Below are positions 57,324 through 64,000 of a DNA stretch of 64,000 nt, one piece after another. The first letter of the stretch is position 1; the number at the start of each line of letters is the position of its first letter. The notes below the pieces were generated by a model. The model ran no database searches, was not told where the DNA came from, and saw nothing but the letters and a program-made list of their open reading frames with translations. The translations under genes and the position numbers were made by a program. The DNA is from Heliomicrobium undosum (GTDB lineage Bacteria; Bacillota; Desulfitobacteriia; Heliobacteriales; Heliobacteriaceae): positions 1-64,000 of the forward strand of contig NZ_WXEY01000011.1 in assembly GCF_009877425.1 (NCBI RefSeq), read 5' to 3'.

Positions 57324-57614
57324 ATGACGGTACGGTGCGTCAAGCCAGGCGAGCTGGTGCGTTCTCAAGCCGGAAGGGATGGGGATAAGCATTTCATCGT
57401 GCTCAACATCCTTGATCCCGATTACCTTCTAATTGCGGACGGACACTATCGCAAAGTGGAAAATCCCAAGAAGAAGAAGATCAAACACCTCCGGTGCACC
57501 GGCTTGGTGGCAACGGAAATCGGCGAAATGCTTCAACAGGGCAAAACTCCTGCCAACGCCCAGGTCTCCGGTGCGCTCCGCCGACTGCTGGAGACCTTGG
57601 AGACCGGTTCGTAA
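57324..57614 (+). CDS. KOW-domain RNA-binding protein (L14e-like)
   Basis: 96 residues from ATG 57324, or GTG 57318 overlapping the map stop. KOW motif near the N-terminus ([20 protein letters not shown]), then a basic patch ([11 protein letters not shown]). Related small proteins sit between map and infA in many Clostridia; the function is unknown but probably RNA- or ribosome-related. Confidence 0.85.
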   Translation: MTVRCVKPGELVRSQAGRDGDKHFIVLNILDPDYLLIADGHYRKVENPKKKKIKHLRCTGLVATEIGEMLQQGKTPANAQVSGALRRLLETLETGS

Positions 57615-57637
57615 AATCAAGGAGGCTGGAATTCCTT

Positions 57638-57856
57638 ATGTCCAAAACGGACGTGATTGAAGTCGAGGGTCGCGTAGTCGAGCCCTTGCCGAACGCAATG
57701 TTCACCGTGGAGTTGGAGAACGGCCACAAGGTCCTCGCCCATGTGTCGGGAAAAATTCGGATGAACTTCATCCGGATCCTGCCCGGCGACCGGGTGACGG
57801 TCGAATTGTCGCCCTATGATCTCACCCGCGGACGGATCACCTACCGGTTCAAGTAA
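57638..57856 (+). CDS. infA: Translation initiation factor IF-1
   Basis: 72 residues from ATG 57638 (AAGGAGG upstream). The OB-fold is complete ([20 protein letters not shown], ending RGRITYRFK). Confidence 0.97.
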   Translation: MSKTDVIEVEGRVVEPLPNAMFTVELENGHKVLAHVSGKIRMNFIRILPGDRVTVELSPYDLTRGRITYRFK

Positions 57857-57916
57857 GGTCGTAGTATACTTGAACGGTCATCATACAAGCCGTCGATCCC
57901 CCGAGGAGGAACGAAG

Positions 57917-58030
57917 ATGAAAGTGCGGCCTTCAGTGAAGACGATCTGTGACAAATGCAAGATCATCAAGCGCAAAGGCAAAGTCATGGTCATTTGCGAG
58001 AACCCGAAACACAAGCAAAAACAAGGTTAA
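57917..58030 (+). CDS. rpmJ: Ribosomal protein L36 (zinc form)
   Basis: 37 residues, [20 protein letters not shown], with zinc ligands C11, C14, C27 and H32. GAGGAGGAACGA precedes ATG. It fits the infA-rpmJ-rpsM order. Confidence 0.97.
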   Translation: MKVRPSVKTICDKCKIIKRKGKVMVICENPKHKQKQG

Positions 58031-58054
58031 TAATCGGGAGGTGCACACACCACT

Positions 58055-58426
58055 ATGGCACGTATTGCCGGCATCGACCTGCCCAGGGACAAGCGGATTG
58101 CAATCGCGCTGACCTACATTTTTGGGATCGGTCGTCCCACCGCCGACAAGATCCTGGCTGAAACCGGCATCAACCCCGACACGCGGACCCGCGATCTGAC
58201 CGATGAAGAAGTGGCCCGCCTGCGGGAATACATCGATAAGAACGTGGAAGTCGAAGGGGATCTCCGCCGGGAAGTTTCCCTGAACATCAAGCGCCTCATG
58301 GAGATCGGCTGCTACCGCGGCCTTCGCCATCGCCGCGGGCTCCCCGTCCGTGGTCAGCGCACCAAGACGAACGCCCGCACGCGCAAAGGTCCCGCCCGGA
58401 CCGTTGCCGGCAAGAAGAAGAAGTAA
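58055..58426 (+). CDS. rpsM: Ribosomal protein S13
   Basis: 123 residues ([20 protein letters not shown]), basic C-terminal tail reaching tRNA. Standard. Confidence 0.97.
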   Translation: MARIAGIDLPRDKRIAIALTYIFGIGRPTADKILAETGINPDTRTRDLTDEEVARLREYIDKNVEVEGDLRREVSLNIKRLMEIGCYRGLRHRRGLPVRGQRTKTNARTRKGPARTVAGKKKK

Positions 58427-58444
58427 AGGGGGTCATCACCGGAT

Positions 58445-58840
58445 ATGGCAGCAGCACGTCGCGTAACCCGCACCAAGCGGAAAGAACGCAAGCATGTGGA
58501 CCGTGGTGTGGCCCACATCAAGTCCACCTTCAACAACACCATCGTCACCATCACCGACCCCAACGGCAACACCCTCTCCTGGGCTTCTGCCGGCGTCCTG
58601 GGCTTCAAGGGTTCGAGAAAGTCGACGCCCTTCGCCGCCCAGATGGCCGCCGAATCGGCTGCCAAGGAAGCCATGGAGCATGGCCTGCGGGAAGTCGAAT
58701 GCCTGGTCAAAGGCCCTGGTTCCGGCCGGGAAGCGGCCATCCGCTCCCTGCAAGCCGCTGGCCTGGAAGTCAACATGATCAAAGACGTTACCCCCATCCC
58801 CCACAACGGATGCCGGCCGCCGAAGCGTCGCCGCGTCTAA
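58445..58840 (+). CDS. rpsK: Ribosomal protein S11
   Basis: 131 residues with the signature [20 protein letters not shown] and C-terminal [13 protein letters not shown]. Confidence 0.97.
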   Translation: MAAARRVTRTKRKERKHVDRGVAHIKSTFNNTIVTITDPNGNTLSWASAGVLGFKGSRKSTPFAAQMAAESAAKEAMEHGLREVECLVKGPGSGREAAIRSLQAAGLEVNMIKDVTPIPHNGCRPPKRRRV

Positions 58841-58869
58841 TCTGAACACCTAGGAGGTGCATCCGCAGA

Positions 58870-59496
58870 ATGGCACGTTATACCGGTCCGGTCTGTCGCC
58901 TTTGCCGGCGGGAGGGGGCCAAATTATACCTCAAAGGGGATCGCTGCTACACGGGCAAGTGCGCCGTTGACCGCCGCACCTACGCGCCGGGTCAGCACGG
59001 CCAAGGCCGTAAGAAAATCTCCGAATATGGCCTGCAGTTGCGGGAAAAACAAAAAGCCCGCCGGGTGTACGGCATTCTGGAAGGCCAATTCCGCACCTAT
59101 TTCGCTGAGGCTGACCGCCAGCAAGGCGTCACCGGCGAAAACCTGCTCCGCCTTCTGGAAACCCGTATGGACAACGTCGTCTTCCGGCTCGGCTTTGCTC
59201 GTTCCCGGAATGAGGCCCGTCAATTTGTTCTGCACAACCACTTTACCCTGAACGGGAAGAAAGTAAACATCGCCTCCATCCAACTGCGGGTGGGAGATGT
59301 GATCCAACTGAAAGAGAAGAGCAAGGATACGCCGCTCTTCAAGGAAATCGTCGATGGCCTCGGCCAGAAAACCCCGCCGGCTTGGTTAGAGCTCGATGTC
59401 AACACCCTGTCCGGACGGGTCGTCGCCCTGCCCAAACGGGAAGACATTGACACGAACCTGCAAGAACACCTGATCGTCGAATTGTACTCCCGCTAG
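58870..59496 (+). CDS. rpsD: Ribosomal protein S4 (zinc form)
   Basis: 208 residues. Cys 9, 12, 26 and 31 form the zinc site found in one of the two S4 types. The S4 RNA-binding domain is in the middle ([20 protein letters not shown]). It begins 30S assembly. Confidence 0.97.
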   Translation: MARYTGPVCRLCRREGAKLYLKGDRCYTGKCAVDRRTYAPGQHGQGRKKISEYGLQLREKQKARRVYGILEGQFRTYFAEADRQQGVTGENLLRLLETRMDNVVFRLGFARSRNEARQFVLHNHFTLNGKKVNIASIQLRVGDVIQLKEKSKDTPLFKEIVDGLGQKTPPAWLELDVNTLSGRVVALPKREDIDTNLQEHLIVELYSR

Positions 59497-59541
59497 TATT
59501 AGGGGTTTTCCGATTCAAGCCAAGGGAGGGTTCAGCAGTAC

Positions 59542-60489
59542 ATGCTGGAAATCGAAAAACCGAAGATCGAGTGTGTCGCCCGGAGTGACGACGCCACCTA
59601 CGGTAAGTTTGTGGTCGAGCCTCTGGAGCGAGGTTACGGGGTGACCCTGGGCAACTCCCTTCGTCGCATTCTCCTTACCTCCCTGTTCGGGGCCGCCGTT
59701 ACTTCGGTGAAGATCGAGGGTGTTCTTCACGAGTTCTCTACGATACCCGGCGTTGTCGAAGACACGACGGATATCATCCTGAATCTCAAGCAGCTTGCCA
59801 TCAAGATGCATACCGAGGAACCGCGGGTTGTCCGGGTTGAGTTCGAGGGGCAAGGGGTCGTCACCGCAGAGGACATCCTCACCGATGCCGATGTGGAGAT
59901 CCTCAACCCCGACCAGGTCATCGCCACCGTCGATAAAGGCGGCCGTCTCTTCATGGAGATCACTGTGGAGAAGAGCCGCGGCTACATCACGGCCACCAAA
60001 CACCGGAAATCGGAGCACATCATCGGCGTGATCCCCATCGACGCCAACTTCTCGCCGGTCCGCAAGGTCAACTACCGCGTCGAGGATACCCGCGTCGGCC
60101 AGATCACCAACTATGATCGCCTGATTCTTGAAGTTTGGACGAATGGCAGCCTGACGCCCGAAGAAGCCATCAGTTGGTCGGCCAAGATCATGAACGACTA
60201 TCTCAAGCTCTTCGTCGGCCTGACGGAGAACACGGAGAACGTGGAGATCATGGTCGAGAAGGAAGAACGTCCCCAGGACAAGATCCTTGAGATGACCATC
60301 GAGGAACTGGACCTGTCTGTTCGCTCCTACAACTGCCTGAAGCGGGCCGGGATCAACACCGTGAAGGACCTGACCAATAAGACGGAAGAAGACATGATCA
60401 AGGTGCGCAACCTTGGCCGCAAATCCCTTGAGGAAGTCGACGCCAAGTTGGCTGCCCTTGGTCTGTCGTTGCGTAAATCGGAAGACTAA
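59542..60489 (+). CDS. rpoA: RNA polymerase alpha subunit
   Basis: 315 residues: N-terminal dimerisation domain ([20 protein letters not shown]), linker, and C-terminal domain ([19 protein letters not shown]) that binds UP elements. Standard alpha operon position. Confidence 0.97.
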   Translation: MLEIEKPKIECVARSDDATYGKFVVEPLERGYGVTLGNSLRRILLTSLFGAAVTSVKIEGVLHEFSTIPGVVEDTTDIILNLKQLAIKMHTEEPRVVRVEFEGQGVVTAEDILTDADVEILNPDQVIATVDKGGRLFMEITVEKSRGYITATKHRKSEHIIGVIPIDANFSPVRKVNYRVEDTRVGQITNYDRLILEVWTNGSLTPEEAISWSAKIMNDYLKLFVGLTENTENVEIMVEKEERPQDKILEMTIEELDLSVRSYNCLKRAGINTVKDLTNKTEEDMIKVRNLGRKSLEEVDAKLAALGLSLRKSED

Positions 60490-60519
60490 ATCTAGCCCCG
60501 TCGCAAAGGAGGGAATCGA

Positions 60520-60858
60520 GTGCCCTACCGTAAATTCAGCCGTCCGACCAACCATCGCCGGGCGTTGCTGCGCAACATCACCACCTCCCTGCTCAAGCAC
60601 GGGAAGATTGTGACCACCGAGCCGAAGGCCAAAGAACTGCGCCGGATCGCCGACAAGATGATCACCCTGGGCAAACAAGGCGATATCCATTCGCGCCGTC
60701 AAGCCCTGGCGTTCATCCAGGAAGAATCGGTCGTCACCCAACTGTTCAAGGAAATCGCCCCCAAATACGCCACACGGCAAGGCGGTTACACCCGCGTCCT
60801 GAAGGCCGGGTTCCGCCGCGGCGACGCTGCCCCCATGTGCATCGTCGAGCTCGTCTAA
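60520..60858 (+). CDS. rplQ: Ribosomal protein L17
   Basis: 112 residues from GTG 60520 (AAAGGAGGG). The signature [20 protein letters not shown] is intact. Last gene of the ribosomal run. Confidence 0.97.
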   Translation: MPYRKFSRPTNHRRALLRNITTSLLKHGKIVTTEPKAKELRRIADKMITLGKQGDIHSRRQALAFIQEESVVTQLFKEIAPKYATRQGGYTRVLKAGFRRGDAAPMCIVELV

Positions 60859-60864
60859 TCCTTT

Positions 60865-60898
60865 AGCCCGCTTTGGCGGGCTATTGGCGTGTGTCCTT
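60865..60898 (+). terminator. Hairpin ending the alpha operon
   Basis: AGCCCGC (60865-60871) pairs with GCGGGCT (60876-60882) around TTTG. No T-run follows immediately (CCTTTTTG is 15 bases later), so termination may be weak or factor-assisted. The bases 60899-60977 hold nothing recognisable. Confidence 0.5.
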
Positions 60899-60977
60899 TT
60901 TGTTACGAGGTCAGGGCCGTTGATCCGCTGGATCAGGGGTTCCTGGCTTTCCTTTTAGGCGGCGTGTATTGCGCGAC

Positions 60978-61146
60978 GGGGTGGAATGGCTCCGCTCGCT
61001 AAGGGCTGCGCGGCTACTCGCTTGTCTGCTACGCTAGGACGCCAAATCTTCCGGGCTATTCTGCATGTCATGGCGTCCTTTACGCTTCGCAGCCTGCGCT
61101 CGCTTACGCCGCTCCGCCCAAATCGCTCGCTGCGCCATTCCACCCC
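60978..61146. repeat. Palindromic repeat R4 (full-length, diverged form)
   Basis: The arms 60978-60990 and 61134-61146 are 13 perfectly paired bases. The core hairpin 61036-61079 (AGGACGCCA/TGGCGTCCT) encloses a loop containing TTCTGCATGTCA, as in R2. Blocks A and B are recognisable but more diverged. It lies between rplQ and ecfA1. Confidence 0.8.
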
Positions 61147-61221
61147 TATGCGACTATTGCCGCGCGAGTGATTCCGCCACTCCTTCCCGATGCCACCCCG
61201 CGCGGGAATCCCCTTTTCAAT

Positions 61222-61271
61222 ACCCATAGACCGATTATGACCCGTTGATCGATGGATTTGACCCATAGACC
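61222..61271 (+). repeat. 11-bp direct repeats upstream of ecfA1
   Basis: ACCCATAGACC occurs at 61222-61232 and 61261-61271, 39 bases apart, in the ~150 bases between R4 and ecfA1. The spacing is near four helical turns. They may be operator half-sites or chance. No convincing promoter was found. Confidence 0.35.
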
Positions 61272-61294
61272 CTAACGTCAATCGGCCTCGATGA

Positions 61295-62149
61295 ATGGGG
61301 GACTCTTCTTTGATCAGCGTTGAAAACGTAAGCTTTCAATATCGGAACCCTGACGGTGACGCCATCCAGGCGCTATCGAATGTATCGCTCACGATCCGCC
61401 CCGGCGAGTGGGTGGCAATCCTCGGGGCCAACGGGTCTGGGAAGTCGACCCTGGCGAAGCATTTGAATGCCTTGCTGACGCCTGCCGAGGGGCGGGTGCT
61501 GGTGGAGGGGATGGATACCAAGGACGCCCAGCAGCGCTATGACATCCGTCGGCGGGTGGGGATGGTATTTCAGAACCCTGACAACCAGTTAGTGGCGACG
61601 ACGGTGGAGGAGGATGTGGCCTTTGGGCCGGAGAATATCGGCCTGCCTTCAGAGGAGATTCGGCGGCGCGTCGCTGAGGCGTTAGCGGTTGTCGGCTTGC
61701 AGTCCCTGCGGGAGCGTCCGCCCCATGACCTGTCAGGCGGGCAGAAGCAGCGGGTGGCGATTGCCGGCGCTTTGGCGCTTCAGCCGGCCTATCTGGTCTT
61801 TGACGAAGCCACGTCGATGCTAGACCCTCAGAGCCGCCGCGAGGTGCTCCAGACGGTCCGTCGCTTACATAAGGAACTTGGGATGACGGTCATCACGATC
61901 ACCCATGACATGGATGAGGCGGCGGAGGCGGAACGGGTCGTCGTCATGTCACAAGGTAGGGTGGTCTTTGACGGCCTGCCCGAGTCTCTCTTTCAAGAGG
62001 AAAGCCTCTTGGAACAGGCTGGTTTGGAACCGCCGCCGTCTGCCCAAATCGCCCGTCGCTTGCGGGAGAGGGGATTGACGATCCCCCTGGAAGCAGTCAC
62101 GATGGAAAAGTTGGTGAGTGCCCTGTGCCGATTGCAATCCGACAACTGA
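61295..62149 (+). CDS. ecfA1: ECF transporter ATPase A1
   Basis: 284 residues from ATG 61295; TTG 61310, preceded by AATGGGGGA and giving MISVENVSFQYR, is an equally good start. Walker A GANGSGKST, Q-loop FQNPDNQLVATTVEEDVAFG, signature LSGGQKQR, Walker B YLVFDEATSMLD, and His switch THDMDEA. With EcfA2 and EcfT it energises vitamin or metal uptake through separate S components. Confidence 0.95.
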   Translation: MGDSSLISVENVSFQYRNPDGDAIQALSNVSLTIRPGEWVAILGANGSGKSTLAKHLNALLTPAEGRVLVEGMDTKDAQQRYDIRRRVGMVFQNPDNQLVATTVEEDVAFGPENIGLPSEEIRRRVAEALAVVGLQSLRERPPHDLSGGQKQRVAIAGALALQPAYLVFDEATSMLDPQSRREVLQTVRRLHKELGMTVITITHDMDEAAEAERVVVMSQGRVVFDGLPESLFQEESLLEQAGLEPPPSAQIARRLRERGLTIPLEAVTMEKLVSALCRLQSDN

Positions 62150-63060
62150 GTCATGTCTACAAAGCGGGGACGCCGCTGGCGGTCAGGGCGCTCTTTGACG
62201 TCGATCTGTCTGTCCGTGACGGGGAACTGGTCGGCATCGTGGGACGCACCGGTTCAGGGAAGTCGACGCTGATCCAGCATCTCAATGGGCTCTTGCTGCC
62301 CACCTCCGGCGCTGTCGTCGTTGATGAAATCACGGTTAGCGGTTCCGATGACAAGGGTTCGCATCCCAGAGGCCCCCATGCCAAAGGCACCCCTCCCAAA
62401 GGCACAAACGCTACTAACAAAGACGCCTTTCGCCGGTTGCGCCAGCGGGTGGGCATCGTCTTTCAATACCCGGAGCATCAACTCTTCGATGAAACCGTCT
62501 ATGACGACATCGCCTTCGGACCCCGCAACCTCCGCCTCGACGAAGAGGAAGTGGAGCGCCGGGTGCGTGAGGCGATGGACTTGGTCGGTTTGGACGTCGA
62601 AGCGATGGCAAAGCGTTCTCCCTTGCAACTGAGCGGCGGTCAGAAACGGAGGGTGGCCCTGGCCGGCGTCTTGGCCATGGGCCCCCAAAAGTTGATCCTT
62701 GATGAGCCGACGGCCGGTCTCGACCCGCAGGGGCGGCGCAGGTTGCTGGCTTTGATCGATGACCTCCACCGCCGCCAGGGCATGACCATCCTCATGGTCA
62801 GCCACCACATGGAAGAGGTCGCCCAGCTGGCCGACCGTTTGGCGATCATGGACCAGGGGCGGCTTGTGCTGCAAGGGTCGCCTGTAGAGGTCTTCGCGGC
62901 AGCAGACAGGATCGCTGACCTCGGCCTGGAACTGCCCTTTGCCGCGCGGCTTTTGCACCGCTTGCGCCAGGAGGGAGTGCCTGTCCACAAGCAGGCTGTC
63001 GACATGGAAGGCGCTGCAGAGGAGATTTTACGGGCGCTGGGGGTGGGACAGCCATGCTGA
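62125..63060 (+). CDS. ecfA2: ECF transporter ATPase A2
   Basis: 311 residues; GTG 62125 overlaps ecfA1 by 25 bases. Walker A GRTGSGKST (40-48), Q-loop FQYPEHQLFDETVYDDIAFG, signature LSGGQKRR, Walker B KLILDEPTAGLD. Residues ~72-98 are an unusual Gly/Pro/Lys/His-rich insertion between Walker A and the Q-loop. Confidence 0.94.
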   Translation: MPIAIRQLSHVYKAGTPLAVRALFDVDLSVRDGELVGIVGRTGSGKSTLIQHLNGLLLPTSGAVVVDEITVSGSDDKGSHPRGPHAKGTPPKGTNATNKDAFRRLRQRVGIVFQYPEHQLFDETVYDDIAFGPRNLRLDEEEVERRVREAMDLVGLDVEAMAKRSPLQLSGGQKRRVALAGVLAMGPQKLILDEPTAGLDPQGRRRLLALIDDLHRRQGMTILMVSHHMEEVAQLADRLAIMDQGRLVLQGSPVEVFAAADRIADLGLELPFAARLLHRLRQEGVPVHKQAVDMEGAAEEILRALGVGQPC

Positions 63061-63854
63061 AAGACATCACCCTCGGCCAGTATGTGCCGCTCGATTCGCC
63101 GGTTCACCGCCTTGATCCGCGCACCAAATTGATGGCGACGCTGCTCTTCAGCATCACCCTCTTTCTGTTGCCCACGCTGATCTCTGTCACCCTGGCCGGT
63201 CTGCCCATCATCATCGCAGTCGTGGCGTCCCGGTTGCCGGTCCACTACATCCTGCGGGGGATCAAGCCGCTCTGGATCTTCATCGTCTTCACCCTGCTCG
63301 TCCATCTGTTGAGTACGCCGGGGGAGACGGCGGTCCGGCTCGGCCCTTTCGATATCACCTGGGAAGGGCTTCAGCAGGGGGCCATGGTGAGCCTGCGGCT
63401 GGTCTGGCTCTACGCAGCCACATCGCTGCTGACGCTGAGCACATCGCCCATCGCCCTCACCGACGGTTTAGAACGACTTCTTTCCCCAGGGAAAAAATTC
63501 GGCTTGCCGGCCCACGAGTTCGCCATGATGACATCGATCGCCTTGCGGTTCATCCCGACGCTGATCGAGGAGACCGAAAAGATCATGAAAGCCCAGTCCT
63601 CACGGGGCGCCGAATTCGAGAGCGGCAGCTTGGTGGCGCGGGTGAAAAGCCTGGTCCCCCTGATGGTGCCGCTGCTGCTTTCCGCCTTCCGCCGGGCCGA
63701 TGAACTGGCCATGGCCATGGAAGCCCGCTGCTACCGCGGCGGCGAAGGGCGCACCCGCATGCGACCCCTCGCGATGACGCGACAGGACTATGCCGTCACC
63801 GGCGCTGTCCTGGGTTTCTTTACCCTGATGTGTCTCTGGAGATATGCCTTATGA
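63054..63854 (+). CDS. ecfT: ECF transporter transmembrane protein T
   Basis: 266 residues with five or six membrane segments and the two coupling motifs: SSRG near residue 182 and ARCYRGG near residue 225, which contact the ATPases. Overlaps ecfA2 by 7 bases and truA by 4. Complete ECF energizing module; no S component is adjacent. Confidence 0.94.
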   Translation: MLKDITLGQYVPLDSPVHRLDPRTKLMATLLFSITLFLLPTLISVTLAGLPIIIAVVASRLPVHYILRGIKPLWIFIVFTLLVHLLSTPGETAVRLGPFDITWEGLQQGAMVSLRLVWLYAATSLLTLSTSPIALTDGLERLLSPGKKFGLPAHEFAMMTSIALRFIPTLIEETEKIMKAQSSRGAEFESGSLVARVKSLVPLMVPLLLSAFRRADELAMAMEARCYRGGEGRTRMRPLAMTRQDYAVTGAVLGFFTLMCLWRYAL

Positions 63855-64000
63855 GCGAACGCCGCCTAAAACTGACCGTGGCCTATGACGGGACCTGCTA
63901 CCACGGCTTTCAGACCCAGGAGGACCCCGCCCTTCCCACCATTCAGGACGAGTTGGTCCGGGCGATCAGAGTCCTGACCGGTGAGGAGGCCAAGGTGAAC
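63851..64000 (+). CDS. truA: tRNA pseudouridine synthase A (5' part)
   Basis: The first 50 codons are in the window (LKLTVAYDGTCYHGFQTQED). The catalytic Asp lies beyond the edge. ATG 63851 overlaps the ecfT stop (ATGA). The ecfA1-ecfA2-ecfT-truA order is the usual Firmicutes arrangement after the alpha operon. Confidence 0.93.
   Translation, partial: MSERRLKLTVAYDGTCYHGFQTQEDPALPTIQDELVRAIRVLTGEEAKVN

Overview
The window is 64 kb of a fairly GC-rich chromosome from an endospore-forming, low-motility-information Clostridia-type Firmicute. The evidence is a CtsR/McsA/McsB/ClpC stress operon, CotF-like coat proteins, SigH, a Cys T-box, a Mini-III RNase and a KOW protein between map and infA. 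The base composition, the four-cysteine insert in EF-Tu and the overall gene order fit the Peptococcales/Heliobacteriaceae neighbourhood. No lineage-defining pathway (for example photosynthesis genes) lies in the window, so the family assignment is inference.

Layout. 1-260: 3' end of a 23S rRNA gene, a tRNA-Asn and a terminator, with no 5S gene between them. 414-2069: a compact RiPP-like cassette, made of an 80-residue eight-cysteine peptide, an intergenic terminator and a radical SAM/SPASM maturase with an N-terminal PqqD-like region. 2140-4610 (minus): an HTH regulator, a DUF2157 membrane protein and a GDYXXLXY protein behind a promoter covered by two palindromic operators. 4737-12497: clpB, ctsR, mcsA, mcsB and clpC with a CtsR box. 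12626-15068: radA and disA. 15070-16919 (minus): two coat-like proteins and a conserved unknown. 17042-27564: carD, a PIN/TRAM protein, an ispD-ispF fusion, gltX, T-box-controlled cysE-cysS, mrnC, rlmB, rae1 and sigH.

27683-43700: rpmG-secE-nusG-rplK-rplA, rplJ-rplL behind an L10 leader, rpoB-rpoC behind a structured leader, and the str operon (L7Ae-like protein, rpsL, rpsG, fusA, tuf). 43700-45131 is a gene-poor gap holding palindromic repeats, one small coiled-coil gene and apparent coding remnants. 44923-60882 is the S10-spc-alpha superoperon (rpsJ to rplQ, including secY, adk, map, infA and rpoA). 60978-61146 is another palindromic repeat. The window closes with the ECF transporter energizing module (ecfA1, ecfA2, ecfT) and the first 50 codons of truA.

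The best candidates for something new are the Cys-rich peptide/radical SAM cassette and a four-copy family of long palindromic repeats whose two full-length copies share a conserved hairpin loop and one compensatory stem change. Several leaders (rpoB, rpsJ, rpmG, adk) also look structured.
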